Assembly (NCBI GenBank): GCA_023441625.1
Contig: JAEZOA010000138.1
Coordinates: forward strand, 1 to 33,162
Reading direction: 5' to 3'
From: Bacillota bacterium
GTDB taxonomy: Bacteria; Bacillota; Clostridia; Acetivibrionales; DSM-1351
Length of the DNA: 33,162 nucleotides
Shown here: one piece after another, positions 7,598 through 16,990 of the stretch
How positions within the stretch are numbered: position 1 is the stretch's first letter
Layout of the letters: each line of letters begins with the position of its first letter
The notes under the pieces: model-generated
Databases searched by the model: none
The model's input: only the letters and a program-made list of their open reading frames with translations
What the model was told of the DNA's origin: nothing
Position numbers and translations under genes: made by a program

Positions 7598-7723
7598 ATA
7601 CTTGTCCTCCAGGTTGCAAATAGTATAGTAAAATACTTCCGATATAACATTGAAACATATCTCTACATTTTTTAAACTAATTATACTATATATGGGCTAA
7701 GTATCCAACAAGGGGATGGTTGT

Positions 7724-8155
7724 ATGCTATATAAAAAGAGTGCTTTAGGACGAAAATATATAAGGGTTGTTACTAGTTCACCTAGCTTGTTTATATTTTT
7801 TATAATTATAGGTGTTATTTTGTTTTTTAGTCTGGCTTTAACTACTAGAATTGATGTGATAAAGACATATTCAGCTACACTTTCTCCAGATACCTGTGAA
7901 GTGACACTTTCGAGCAGTATTTCAAATATTCCTGAAGGACCAGCTTATATTTACGTGAATAAAAATGATGAGGTGTTTTCAATATCAATAGAGAAAACTG
8001 TGATGAAACAGGAAGGCTTGGCAATATATACAAATACTGAGGGAGAAAGGATGATTAAATTGTTGTCAAGTAACACTTTTTTTATAGATATACCTCAAGG
8101 TAAAGAAACCCTATTGTACAGGATATTTGCTAAGGGAGGCAAAGGCTATGCGTAA
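7724..8155 (+). CDS. Short HlyD-like membrane protein of an exporter operon
   Basis: A 143-residue protein with one membrane segment at about 20-41 (SLFIFFIIIGVILFFSLALT), a short cytoplasmic N-terminus and an outer domain of about 100 residues rich in beta strands. The layout matches the first part of HlyD/MFP adaptors that work with ABC exporters of bacteriocins, but the coiled-coil and lipoyl-type domains are absent, so it is an unusually small accessory subunit. It starts behind AAGGGGATGG. Its last 8 bases overlap the first ABC gene, so the two are translationally coupled. Exporter role is inferred from layout and operon. Confidence 0.6.
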   Translation: MLYKKSALGRKYIRVVTSSPSLFIFFIIIGVILFFSLALTTRIDVIKTYSATLSPDTCEVTLSSSISNIPEGPAYIYVNKNDEVFSISIEKTVMKQEGLAIYTNTEGERMIKLLSSNTFFIDIPQGKETLLYRIFAKGGKGYA

Positions 8156-9899
8156 AAAGCTAAATATTTTTGATGGAATAAAGGTGCTTTCAAAATATAT
8201 CCTTAAACACAAAACAAATTTTATTATGTTTTATTTCGGATGGTTAATTGACAGTATTCTTACAGTAATCACTCCTATAATTTTCTCAATTATGATTGAT
8301 GAAATAGTCTATTATAAAAATATTGGAGTATTCTTAAGAGTAAGCTTAGTATTCGTAATTATGTCCTTATTTTCATGTGCTCTTTACTTCTTTATTTATG
8401 CTCAGCATCAGTATCTAATGAGTATGTATACTTTTGATATAAGACTTGATATTTTTAAGAAAATGCAGGCTATAAAATCTTCATATATGTCAAATTCAAA
8501 GACAGGTGATATCATTAATACCTTATTAAATGATGTAACCGAATGCATGCACTTTGTAATACGAAATATAATACATCCTATTAACGGGATGTTAAAAGGG
8601 ATAATTTACATATTGTTTATTTATATAATAAGTGTAGAAGCCGGTATTGTAGTAACTATATTTCTGCCTTTAGCGGTATATTCAACATATATATTTAGCG
8701 GAAAAATAAGAACACATACTGATAAGCAACGTGAACTTTACGGCTCATATGTTTCATGGCTATTTGAGATTTTGAAGGGCCTTACAGATATTCGGCTGCT
8801 ATGCGCTCAAAGACTTGTTCGTAAAGACTTTAAAAAGCATCATAAAAACTTATTTGATTGTAATATTAAAACCACATTTTCTAACTTGATTTCTGACAAA
8901 GTAATGGAATTAATAAATCTTTTTATACAGCTTTCCATTTTTGGAGTCTGTGCCTATCTTGCATGGAAGGGTGAAATAACCATTGGTGGGGTTATTGTGT
9001 TGGTTTCTTTCGTTTTCACATTAAAAGATAATATAATTATGGGGCTAGTACGAAGTTTTATAGATGCACAATCCAGATTGTCTTGTATTACAAGGATAAA
9101 GCAGTTTTTAGCTCAAGAGGATGAAACCTCGTGGGGCGGTGATACTAAACTGGTAATTACACATGGTAATATTGAGTTTAACAAAGTGAAATTTGCTTAT
9201 GAAGAAGATAAATATATTTTAAATAATCTTAGTGTACATATCCCGGCTGGAAGCCATGTTGCAGTAGTCGGTAAAAGCGGATGCGGAAAAAGCACTCTTA
9301 TATCACTTATTATTGGAATGAATGAAGTTAAAGAAGGACGTATTAGCATTGATGGTCAGGATTTATCTCAATGCAGCTTAAAGTCAATTCGTCAAAGCGT
9401 TGGAATTATTCAACAGGATTCATTAATATTTGATGGAACAATCCGCGAGAACCTTTTGCTTGGTAAGCTTAAAGCAAACGAAGATGAAATGCTTGAAGCT
9501 TGTAAAAAGGCTGGTATTTTTGAGTATATTGATAGCTTACCAGAAAAGCTAAGCACTATAGTTGGAAAGGATGGGATAAATTTATCTGGGGGACAAAAAC
9601 AAAGATTAGCAATAGCGCGCATTTATTTAAAGAATCCAGCTATTATTATTTTTGATGAAGCTACTAGCGCATTGGATAGTGAAACAGAGCAAATAATACA
9701 TGTTGCCTGGAATGAGTTGCTTCAAGGTAGAACAGCTATAGTTGTTGCACACCGTTTAAGCTCAGTACTGCTTTGTGATAGGGCTATATTATTGGAGAAT
9801 GGGAGGGTAAAGGTCTCAGGTATTCCAAGTACATTGATGCATGAAAACAACAGTTTTAGAAAATTATTCGCAATTACGGAGGTATATGAAAATGTTTAG
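8148..9899 (+). CDS. ABC exporter half-transporter (membrane + ATPase), first subunit
   Basis: A 583-residue half transporter with six membrane helices in residues 20-300 and a C-terminal ATPase. Walker A is GKSGCGKST (about 375-383), the signature LSGGQKQR (about 479-486), Walker B IIIFDEATSALD with catalytic Glu, and the switch His in AHR. No N-terminal C39 peptidase domain is present, so it would not trim a double-glycine leader itself. ATG 8148 is chosen for AGGGAGG 8 bases upstream; it overlaps the preceding gene by 8 bases and the next by 8. It probably pairs with the following subunit to export a peptide or drug. Confidence 0.9.
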   Translation: MRKKLNIFDGIKVLSKYILKHKTNFIMFYFGWLIDSILTVITPIIFSIMIDEIVYYKNIGVFLRVSLVFVIMSLFSCALYFFIYAQHQYLMSMYTFDIRLDIFKKMQAIKSSYMSNSKTGDIINTLLNDVTECMHFVIRNIIHPINGMLKGIIYILFIYIISVEAGIVVTIFLPLAVYSTYIFSGKIRTHTDKQRELYGSYVSWLFEILKGLTDIRLLCAQRLVRKDFKKHHKNLFDCNIKTTFSNLISDKVMELINLFIQLSIFGVCAYLAWKGEITIGGVIVLVSFVFTLKDNIIMGLVRSFIDAQSRLSCITRIKQFLAQEDETSWGGDTKLVITHGNIEFNKVKFAYEEDKYILNNLSVHIPAGSHVAVVGKSGCGKSTLISLIIGMNEVKEGRISIDGQDLSQCSLKSIRQSVGIIQQDSLIFDGTIRENLLLGKLKANEDEMLEACKKAGIFEYIDSLPEKLSTIVGKDGINLSGGQKQRLAIARIYLKNPAIIIFDEATSALDSETEQIIHVAWNELLQGRTAIVVAHRLSSVLLCDRAILLENGRVKVSGIPSTLMHENNSFRKLFAITEVYENV

Positions 9900-11547
9900 C
9901 AAACTAAAATATCGGATAAGTATATTAAAAAAACTAAATAATTATGCCTTCGGAGTACGAAAGTTCTTTGTTTTCCTTGTTTATATCAACTCAATAGGGT
10001 TGGCATCTTCGTTAATAGTTCCGTTCTTTTACAGAATTTTTGTTGACCAGGTAATTATTGACAGGCAGATTGAGGCTTTTGTTTATGTTGTTGTGGGGTA
10101 TTTGAGCCTTTTTTCCTTAAATACGTTATTAGCAATCCTACGAAGCTATTCAAATAATAGACTTGTAAACAGAGTAATGTTTAGAATAAAATATAAACTC
10201 ATGTGCAATTATTTAAACATTTCTTTTCAGGAGTATGAAAAACGTAATACTGGTGACCTAAAGATGCGAATTGATGACGATGCCTCAAAACTTGGTGATT
10301 TTGCTAATAAGCAGTCGGTAGATTATTTGAGGGCGGTAATTACTTCAATAGTAGCTGCAATTTTAATTCTCAGCATTGAATGGCAGCTTGCGCTTTTTTC
10401 AATTATAGTTATACCTTTAACATTTTATCTGGACCACATAATTAGCCTTAAGGAAAAAGAATTGCAAGATATAAATCGTGGAAACGATCAGAACTGGAAT
10501 AGCTGGCTTTATTCATCTATACAGGGCTGGAAAGAAGTTAGGGCACTTAATCTACAAAAGCATCAAATAAGAACTTTTGTAAAATACGCCCATAATTATG
10601 CAGAGTTTATGGGTAGATGGATAAATTACTGGGTTTTAAGAGTCCTTATTATACCAAAAATAAAGGATGAATTCCTTATGAAGTTTGCATTATACTTTTT
10701 TGGAGGAATACTTATTATAAGAGGAGATATAACTATTGGCTCTCTGCTTGTTTTTGCTATATACTATGATTTGTTAAGTGAAAATATCCGTTTGGTTTCT
10801 TCAACTGATGCTGAATTACAAAGCAATATGTCTTTTTATGATAGAGTAATGTCTGAAATGAATACTACTAAGGGTGCAGCTCCGAAGCTAGCCAAGATTG
10901 AACAAGCTTCTGGAGATATTAGTATGAAAAATATTAGTTTTTCATACCATGAAAGCTTATCCCCAGTTCTCAGTAACTTTAATTTACATATTGAAAAGGG
11001 AGATCGGGTGGCAATAATTGGGAAAAGTGGTTCTGGTAAGTCAACCATCCTTAAGCTTATGACAGGCTTGTTAACTCCTAATGGCGGAGAAGTAATGTAT
11101 TCAGGTAAAAATATAGCTGAAATTAACCAGAGTTTTCTATATAAAAATATAGGTATCGTATTGCAGGATAATTTACTTTTTAATGTTTCAATTGGTGAAA
11201 ATCTGAGGCTTGCATGCCCTGATGCCGACATAGAAATGATGGATAACGCTTGTAGAAAGGCTTGCATATATGATTTTATATATGCTCAGCCAAATAGGTA
11301 CAATACTTTAGTTGGTGAAAAAGGGGTAAAGCTTTCAGGTGGACAAAGACAAAGACTTGTTCTTGCAAGGCTGTTTTTAAGAGATGTAGATATTTTAATT
11401 TTTGATGAGGCAACCAGCTCCATTGACCAGTACTCAGAAAACATTATACATGATGCTATAAAAGCTGTAAGCAAAGAAAAAACCATTATAGTTGTTGCCC
11501 ATCGCGAATCCTCAATAGCCTTATGTGACCGTGTAATATCCCTTTAA
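9892..11547 (+). CDS. ABC exporter half-transporter, second subunit
   Basis: A 551-residue half transporter with the same design: membrane domain in about 20-310, Walker A GKSGSGKST (about 377-385), signature LSGGQRQR, Walker B ILIFDEATSSID with catalytic Glu, and the AHR switch His. It ends soon after the His loop (DRVISL), shorter than usual by a few dozen residues. ATG 9892 has GGAGG 9 bases upstream and overlaps the previous gene by 8 bases; ATG 9886 would be too close to that site. Both subunits keep intact ATPase motifs, so a heterodimer with two active sites is likely. It ends 4 bases from the convergent regulator gene. Confidence 0.88.
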   Translation: MFSKLKYRISILKKLNNYAFGVRKFFVFLVYINSIGLASSLIVPFFYRIFVDQVIIDRQIEAFVYVVVGYLSLFSLNTLLAILRSYSNNRLVNRVMFRIKYKLMCNYLNISFQEYEKRNTGDLKMRIDDDASKLGDFANKQSVDYLRAVITSIVAAILILSIEWQLALFSIIVIPLTFYLDHIISLKEKELQDINRGNDQNWNSWLYSSIQGWKEVRALNLQKHQIRTFVKYAHNYAEFMGRWINYWVLRVLIIPKIKDEFLMKFALYFFGGILIIRGDITIGSLLVFAIYYDLLSENIRLVSSTDAELQSNMSFYDRVMSEMNTTKGAAPKLAKIEQASGDISMKNISFSYHESLSPVLSNFNLHIEKGDRVAIIGKSGSGKSTILKLMTGLLTPNGGEVMYSGKNIAEINQSFLYKNIGIVLQDNLLFNVSIGENLRLACPDADIEMMDNACRKACIYDFIYAQPNRYNTLVGEKGVKLSGGQRQRLVLARLFLRDVDILIFDEATSSIDQYSENIIHDAIKAVSKEKTIIVVAHRESSIALCDRVISL

Positions 11548-11551
11548 ACTT

Positions 11552-12178
11552 TCAAATAGAGTTTTTCACATAGAATATAGCTAACTGTGTTCTATCTCTA
11601 AAGTTTAATTTATCTAGGAGCGTTGTAACATAGTTTCTCACGGTTCCTTCCCCGATAAATAATTTATCTGAGATTTCTTTATTTGTTAAGCCTTCACCAA
11701 CTAATTTTAGAACCTCTAATTCTCTTGGTGTAAGTTCTAAATTTCCTAGATCAAGCTTCTTTTCATATCTAAGCATAGATGATAAGGAGCAGGCAACCTG
11801 GTTTTCAAATACGGTATTTCCTTTGAAAACTGCTCTTAGGCTCTCTATAATGCTGTCAGACAACTGGTTTTTTAAGATATATCCTTCAGCACCGCTTTTT
11901 ATTGCTTCCTTAATGTATTCATCATCTTTAAAGGTAGTAAGTATGACTACCTTAATATCACTAAAATGGGACTTAATTAGTTTTGTACCAAGTACTCCAT
12001 CCAAAACAGGCATTCTAATATCCATTAAAACAATATCGGGATTAAGTTTTTTGCACATCTCAAAAGCCTCTTGACCATTTATAGCAGTTCCTATAACTTC
12101 TATATCACCTTCTATTTCTAATAAAATTTTAAGACCTTCTCTTATTAATGCATCATCATCTACGATAATAATTTTCAA
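11552..12178 (-). CDS. NarL/LuxR-type response regulator
   Basis: A 208-residue regulator. The receiver domain (1-120) has acidic D7-D9, phosphate acceptor D53 (LMDIRMP) and the conserved Thr and Lys (LTTF, ILKN). The C-terminal LuxR helix-turn-helix starts at LTPRELEVLKLVGEGLTNKE and ends with a dimerisation helix. I take TTG 12178 as start because the frame then begins MKIIIVDDD and a GGGGG ribosome site lies about 8 bases upstream. It overlaps the kinase gene's end by 23 bases. With that kinase it probably controls the ABC-2 genes at 13388-16585. Confidence 0.9.
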   Translation of the reverse strand: MKIIIVDDDALIREGLKILLEIEGDIEVIGTAINGQEAFEMCKKLNPDIVLMDIRMPVLDGVLGTKLIKSHFSDIKVVILTTFKDDEYIKEAIKSGAEGYILKNQLSDSIIESLRAVFKGNTVFENQVACSLSSMLRYEKKLDLGNLELTPRELEVLKLVGEGLTNKEISDKLFIGEGTVRNYVTTLLDKLNFRDRTQLAIFYVKNSI

Positions 12179-13271
12179 AATACTTACCCCCTTCAAAGTC
12201 GTTGCTTACCGGCATAATACAAACAATCATGAACCCGTTCTCTGAACTAATTGATATACTACCACCTATATTCTGAACTCTTTCCTTCATTCCACTTAAT
12301 CCCATACCTTCTTTAATACAGCTACAGCCGTTACCGTTATCCTTAATGAAAAGCCTAGTAAAATTCTCATTTATATCTATTCTAATATCAATTTTTGATG
12401 CATTTGAATATCTTGCGGCATTTGTTAGGGCTTCCTTTATATTAGAAGCAAGTATACTAAGATGCTCAGAAGAAATTATATTAAAATCTCCACTAAAATT
12501 TAGATTTACAGTGCAAAATTCAAAGTCCTTAATTATATTTTTTAAATAATCTACCCCAAGATTCTCCCTTGGCTTAATATTATGTACGGTATCCCTAATT
12601 AATGTGACTGAATCAGAGAGTCCATCAATAGATTTCTTTAGCATAGCTTTTGATTTTTCACCATCTAAGTCAGATAGTTTATAAGCTGCCTGAAGTTGGA
12701 TAAGAATTCCCGAAATACTGTGCCCTAGGTTATCATGAATTTCACGTGCAATTCTATTTCTTTCACTTACTTCAGTGAGATGAGCAGTTTCCTTAGCAGA
12801 AGCAAGTAGCTGCGCGCGCGTCTTCTCAAGCTCATACCGCAGATTTCTTTCGTCATCTAGACTGTTTTTATAAGATAATTCTCTCTTTTCAAACTTTTCT
12901 ATCTGATAGGCTGCTATTGAGCATAAAGACATTACTAATAACAACAAGGGGAGCTCTTTACCAGAGAAAAAGTAAAAGGAGATAGCTAGAAGAGGTATAA
13001 TGCCGATGTAGGCTCTTTTATAGGTAAAATCGAAGGCTATAACACATAGCAAAATCCCGAAATCTTGGTTTAGAACAATTCCAGCTAAAACTAGAGGGAT
13101 ATTAAGCAGTACAAGTAGAATTGAATCGAAAAATCTTTCTTTAAATATATTAACTGCCAAAATTAAAAGCAGTAAAATAACTTCTTCATAAGAAATGTTT
13201 TTATTAATAGAGAATATTGCTACTAAATAAAAAAAGAAAGGTATTTTTATAATAACCTTAATTTTGTTCAT
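12156..13271 (-). CDS. NarL-type sensor histidine kinase
   Basis: A 371-residue kinase. The first 125 residues are about five hydrophobic segments with almost no extracellular loop, as in intramembrane-sensing kinases. A short coiled coil precedes a HisKA_3 domain with H179 (RNRIAREIHDNLGH). The ATP-binding domain shows an N-box (IKEALTNAARYS) and glycine motifs (DNGNGC, GMGLSGM). Kinases of this type, for example LnrJ, often sense membrane-active antibiotics near the ABC exporter they control. It lies downstream of the ABC-2 operon beyond a hairpin and may have its own promoter (minus-strand TATAAT at 13307-13312). The pair with the 11552 regulator is certain; the stimulus is unknown. Confidence 0.9.
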   Translation of the reverse strand: MNKIKVIIKIPFFFYLVAIFSINKNISYEEVILLLLILAVNIFKERFFDSILLVLLNIPLVLAGIVLNQDFGILLCVIAFDFTYKRAYIGIIPLLAISFYFFSGKELPLLLLVMSLCSIAAYQIEKFEKRELSYKNSLDDERNLRYELEKTRAQLLASAKETAHLTEVSERNRIAREIHDNLGHSISGILIQLQAAYKLSDLDGEKSKAMLKKSIDGLSDSVTLIRDTVHNIKPRENLGVDYLKNIIKDFEFCTVNLNFSGDFNIISSEHLSILASNIKEALTNAARYSNASKIDIRIDINENFTRLFIKDNGNGCSCIKEGMGLSGMKERVQNIGGSISISSENGFMIVCIMPVSNDFEGGKYFENYYRR

Positions 13272-13347
13272 GTCATAACTTCCTTTTCCTTACAACCATT
13301 TGTATTATTATATCAAAAGAGCTCTCTTAAAGCTAGGTGTAAAGAGA

Positions 13348-13376
13348 ATGGAGTTGCTGATATGTTCCAACTCCAT
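13348..13376 (-). terminator. Hairpin terminator after the ABC-2 operon
   Basis: A 9-bp perfect stem (13348-13356 with 13368-13376) with an 11-base loop begins 11 bases after the stop at 13388 and is followed on the minus strand by TCTCTTT. It probably reduces readthrough from the transporter genes into the kinase gene. Confidence 0.65.
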
Positions 13377-13387
13377 CCTCTGTATGT

Positions 13388-14488
13388 CTATTTAGCAACA
13401 TCTTCTTTTCTCCAGGTAGCAAAGAAGAAAAATACAAATACAAAGATTGATAGTATAGCCATTTCTTTTGTTATGGAAAGCAAGCTTTTATCATTTAGTA
13501 GTTTGTTTATACCCTCCATTATCCAGTAAACGGGGGTGAATTGTCCTATTCGTCTTAATATATCTGGTGACATTGTATTTTCCCACCAGCACCCACCTAA
13601 AAATGTCATTGGAAAGATAAGCATTAAGCCACTAAAACAAGCTTGAACCACATGCTTAGAAACTGAACTAATCGCTACTCCAATGGAAACACAAACTAGT
13701 GATATCAATATAAATAGTAAATACATACTTATAATAGAAGCTCCCATATATATTCCGACAATGGACTTAAGTGCAACAAAGATAAAAGTTACCTGTATAA
13801 CAGATACCACTATGAAGGCTAAAATTGTTTGGAACATATAGTTTACTAAGGAGATTGGAGCGGAGATGCTTCGATAAAAGGTTCTATTTTCCTTATCAGT
13901 TAGTACTAAGGTTGTAAAGAAGACTGATGACATCAACATAAACATTAGCATCATTCCTAAAGTAGAATAGGATTGGTTTCTATCAATTTCATTAACAGTA
14001 GTAAAGTCCATACCAATTCCGCTTTTAAAGGCTTCAACCGCCTTATAAAATGTTGTTTCATCCCCATTTGAAACCTTTGCTATGGAGGTTGCTGCTTGTA
14101 TGTAGCCATCTATATACCTTTGCAAAGATAATGAGCGCACAGACTCCTTATGGAAATATCCTTCTGCTTTAACTGTTTTTCCACTAATTAAGTTAGCAGT
14201 AAAGTTTTCTGGTATTACTAATGCGTAATCAAGTTTTTCATTGAGTATCTTATCACGAATAGCTTCCTCGGTTCCCTCAATATATGTAGCTTTTTCTTTT
14301 AGATTATCTATGAGCCTTGAAGTAAACTCTGAAGTATCCTTATTTACTATGCTGATTTTTATGTTATCCAAATCAGATTTGGTGCTTTGAGATATAAGGA
14401 TTAAAAATAATGCGGGTACAATTAATATTGAAATAAATAGAAGCTTACTTTTCATGATTCTTTTAATTATATTAAAAAATACTGTCAT
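13388..14488 (-). CDS. ABC-2 type permease, second subunit
   Basis: A 366-residue membrane protein with the ABC-2 layout: one N-terminal helix (about 12-30), a large outer domain (31-175) and five to six helices in the C-terminal half, ending in a WRKEDVA tail. The outer domain carries a YhgE/LnrN-like pattern (VIPENF, EGYFH). Its start overlaps the other permease's end by 4 bases (ATGA), a classic coupling. With that subunit and the ATPase at 15653 it would form an exporter for amphipathic or membrane-active compounds; the substrate is not shown. Confidence 0.85.
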   Translation of the reverse strand: MTVFFNIIKRIMKSKLLFISILIVPALFLILISQSTKSDLDNIKISIVNKDTSEFTSRLIDNLKEKATYIEGTEEAIRDKILNEKLDYALVIPENFTANLISGKTVKAEGYFHKESVRSLSLQRYIDGYIQAATSIAKVSNGDETTFYKAVEAFKSGIGMDFTTVNEIDRNQSYSTLGMMLMFMLMSSVFFTTLVLTDKENRTFYRSISAPISLVNYMFQTILAFIVVSVIQVTFIFVALKSIVGIYMGASIISMYLLFILISLVCVSIGVAISSVSKHVVQACFSGLMLIFPMTFLGGCWWENTMSPDILRRIGQFTPVYWIMEGINKLLNDKSLLSITKEMAILSIFVFVFFFFATWRKEDVAK

Positions 14489-15627
14489 ATTGCCTTCCTC
14501 CTTCCTAATAAGATACTTGTAATCAATAGCAATATGGCCATTATAGCAAGTCCGAGCAGTGATGAATTAACCTTGTGCGTCAAACCATTAAATATATTGT
14601 TAATTAGGGCTTGTGATGCATAGAAATGTGGGCTTATAAGTGATAGTTTAGGAAAGCTGCCTCCATCTTGAGACCATCCCATTCCGGAACCATTAAATAA
14701 TAGGGCGTTTAAACATGTTACTATTAAAACGGAAATTCCTAACCTTTTTGTTAACAAGGCTACTATATAACCGAAGCATACTACAATTATGCAAAACAGG
14801 AGAAATGTAAGTAAAATGCTATGCATGTTTCCATTCCAGTTTGAGTTAAAAACATACTTTGTAAAAACAATCATTATCACTGAGCAAACAAATAGTGTCA
14901 TTACATTACCTATAATTTTTCCAGAGATATTTGCAATGCTGCTAATTGGTAGGCTGTTAATTCTTGAAATAGTATTCTTTTTAAGCTCATTTATAATTGA
15001 ATAACCACTTAGAATAGCACTATAAAACAGGAAAAGAAGCATATTGCTATATGTCCACCTATCCACACCATTTGGCACAAATCCTGTAGGAGAAAGAGGT
15101 ATTTGCTCCACACTACTTAAACCTTCTTTGATACTATATAAACTCTCATCAAGCACAGGGTTTTGGCTCATAGTTCCTACTACCATGCTTGTGTTAAAGA
15201 TATTTATATAGCTTTCTACTAAAGGTTTCACAGAGGAATTTGCTTTGCTGCTGTAGACCTTTATATTTGCTTTTTCACCAAGTAAAAATTTCTCTGTAAA
15301 ATTATTTGAAATATATATAAAAGCTTCTGTCTTACCGGCTTTTACTTTATTCATTCCCTCTTCAAGTGATACTACTTTTTGAATATCAAAGGCGGCTTTT
15401 ACTTTCTCATCTTCAATGAAGGAATTAAAACTTTTTGATATATAGCCAGTATCCTCAGAAAAATACACCACATTTGCTTTTTCTTTTAATTCTAATGTAT
15501 CAATATGGTCTGTAGAGACTCCTGTTATCAAAATAGTTAGTAATGGTGCTACTATGAGTACCAATATATATTTCCAATCTCTAATATTTTTTAAAATCGT
15601 ATAATATGCTATATGTAAGATGTTCAA
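14485..15627 (-). CDS. ABC-2 type permease, first subunit
   Basis: A 380-residue protein with the same topology as its partner: N-terminal helix (about 20-38), an outer domain to about 190, then five to six helices with the polar loop NELKKNTISRINSLPIS, the usual ATPase-contact region, near 212-228. Its C-terminus ends in a short basic tail (LGRRKAI). The start is preceded by an AGGTG-like site and lies 25 bases after the ATPase gene. Different sequence but equal architecture indicate a heterodimeric permease. Confidence 0.85.
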   Translation of the reverse strand: MNILHIAYYTILKNIRDWKYILVLIVAPLLTILITGVSTDHIDTLELKEKANVVYFSEDTGYISKSFNSFIEDEKVKAAFDIQKVVSLEEGMNKVKAGKTEAFIYISNNFTEKFLLGEKANIKVYSSKANSSVKPLVESYINIFNTSMVVGTMSQNPVLDESLYSIKEGLSSVEQIPLSPTGFVPNGVDRWTYSNMLLFLFYSAILSGYSIINELKKNTISRINSLPISSIANISGKIIGNVMTLFVCSVIMIVFTKYVFNSNWNGNMHSILLTFLLFCIIVVCFGYIVALLTKRLGISVLIVTCLNALLFNGSGMGWSQDGGSFPKLSLISPHFYASQALINNIFNGLTHKVNSSLLGLAIMAILLLITSILLGRRKAI

Positions 15628-15652
15628 AATTATTCACCTCTTTTCTTAACAA

Positions 15653-16585
15653 TTAATCTCTTAAGGTACGTCCTGTAAGAGTTAAAAATACGCTTTCTAA
15701 ATTGGGTTTCTCAACATTTAACGATAATATTTCAGAATTAGTATCAGATATACAATCAATAATTCTTCCAAGGTTTTTACTCTGCTTGTTTGATAAAACC
15801 TCTAAATGATTTCCATTGACGATACAATCTTTAACGCCTTGGATTTTCTTAATATTATCAACAATAGTATAGTTGAGGGATGAAAGTTCAATTAAGACTT
15901 TTTCATCAACTGCCACAAGCTTTTTCAATTCGTCCTTTGTACCCTTTGCAATTACTCTTCCATGATCCATTATCACAATTTTCGTACAGATTTCTTCGAC
16001 CTCCTCCATGTAGTGAGAGGTATATATTATAGTTGATCCCAAATCATTTAGCTTTCTGATAGCCTGCAGGATGTGGTTTCTTGACTGAGGATCTATTCCT
16101 ACTGTTGGCTCATCCATAATAATTAGTTTAGGGTGATGAATTATAGCACATGCAATATTAAGTCTTCTCTTCATACCACCTGAGAATTTTTTTGGATATT
16201 CCTTTTTTTTATCTGAAAGACCTGTAAAAGCTAGAGCTTCTTCTATTCTTTCTTTGAGTAATGAGCCTCTGAGCCCGTAAAGCTTTCCAAAGTAGTGGAG
16301 GTTCTCATAGGTTGTCATATCTTCATATATGGCAATATCCTGTGGAACAAGCCCAATCTCTCGTTTTATTTCCATCTCATGTTTCTTCATATTCTTGCCA
16401 AATATTATTATTTCGCCACCATCAATCTTGGTTAACCCTATTAAGGTGCTAATTGTTGTGGTTTTACCTGCCCCATTAGGACCAAGCAGTCCGAAAATCT
16501 CTCCATCCTCGATTGACATACTAACATTATCTACTGCTAATAAATCGTTGTAACGCTTTATCAGGTTCTTAATTTCAAGTATCAT
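15653..16585 (-). CDS. ABC transporter ATP-binding protein (LnrL-like, drug-export type)
   Basis: A 310-residue ATPase: Walker A GPNGAGKTT (35-43), Q-loop (PQD), signature FSGGMKRR (134-141), Walker B LIIMDEPTVGID (from 154) and switch His (YTSHYMEEVE). A C-terminal extension from about 215 has the beta pattern of antibiotic-export ATPases (DrrA and LnrL type) and ends LESVFLTLTGRTLRD, a common tail in that group. It starts at ATG behind GGAGGG and heads the three-gene ABC-2 operon. It powers export through the two permeases downstream. Confidence 0.92.
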   Translation of the reverse strand: MILEIKNLIKRYNDLLAVDNVSMSIEDGEIFGLLGPNGAGKTTTISTLIGLTKIDGGEIIIFGKNMKKHEMEIKREIGLVPQDIAIYEDMTTYENLHYFGKLYGLRGSLLKERIEEALAFTGLSDKKKEYPKKFSGGMKRRLNIACAIIHHPKLIIMDEPTVGIDPQSRNHILQAIRKLNDLGSTIIYTSHYMEEVEEICTKIVIMDHGRVIAKGTKDELKKLVAVDEKVLIELSSLNYTIVDNIKKIQGVKDCIVNGNHLEVLSNKQSKNLGRIIDCISDTNSEILSLNVEKPNLESVFLTLTGRTLRD

Positions 16586-16990
16586 TTATATCCCTCCATT
16601 ATAAGTTTGTACTGAGTAAACAATTAAAGGTCAATAACACAACTCTCTCACAAAAAAGTCTATAGGTGTTCAAAGTTTGTATACAACCAAATCGACTCTT
16701 ACCTTACTCTACTATAATAATGGAAAACTAAGCACGAGAGCAGTGAGCAGAAGAATGATTTGGGTATGACATTTGTCATGGTGGGGAGGTTTATATGTAT
16801 GCAAATAAATGTAGGTAAGCATATAACAAGGGAAGTTGACAATGTAAAAATATAACTATATATTATTAATATGTAAACGAGGCGGTGTAGTAAGGTTAGA
16901 CTGGCTGATTACATAAAAAAGTATTTGTGATTTTAAATATCCAGCCTCTGACTGTATTATACTATTAAAAAAATAGAGAGGTATTATTGT
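16586..16990. other. Divergent intergenic region with an inverted repeat
   Basis: No long gene fits. The minus-strand side carries TATAAT next to the ATPase ribosome site without a well-spaced -35. On the plus strand, GGGGAGG at 16783-16789 precedes an ATG (16795) that yields only seven residues before a stop; it may be a leader peptide or a lost gene start. The palindrome at 16766-16779 is listed separately. Confidence 0.4.
16766..16779. promoter_or_regulatory. Palindrome ATGACA-TT-TGTCAT, candidate regulator site
   Basis: A perfect inverted repeat with core TGAC-N4-GTCA, 181 bases upstream of the ABC-2 operon start. The same core spacing recurs at 28540-28551 upstream of the binding-protein genes. 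Both are near LuxR-type response regulators, which bind short inverted repeats as dimers. Assignment is inference; an eight-base pattern can occur by chance in 33 kb. Confidence 0.3.

Noticed and set aside
7152..7628. Plus-strand frame opposite the AraC gene
   Set aside because: Fully antisense to a well-supported regulator gene and without a ribosome site.
7650..7687. Promoter TTGAAA ... TATACT ahead of the exporter operon
   Set aside because: The spacing is 26 bases, too long for a normal promoter; no better pair was found.
16586..16660. Minus-strand TTGACC ... TATAAT promoter for the ABC-2 operon
   Set aside because: The spacing is about 25 bases and the TATAAT lies almost on the ribosome site, so transcripts would lack room for it.
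16795..16818. Seven-residue frame behind GGGGAGG
   Set aside because: Too short to call as a gene; possibly a leader peptide or a lost start, noted in the intergenic entry only.
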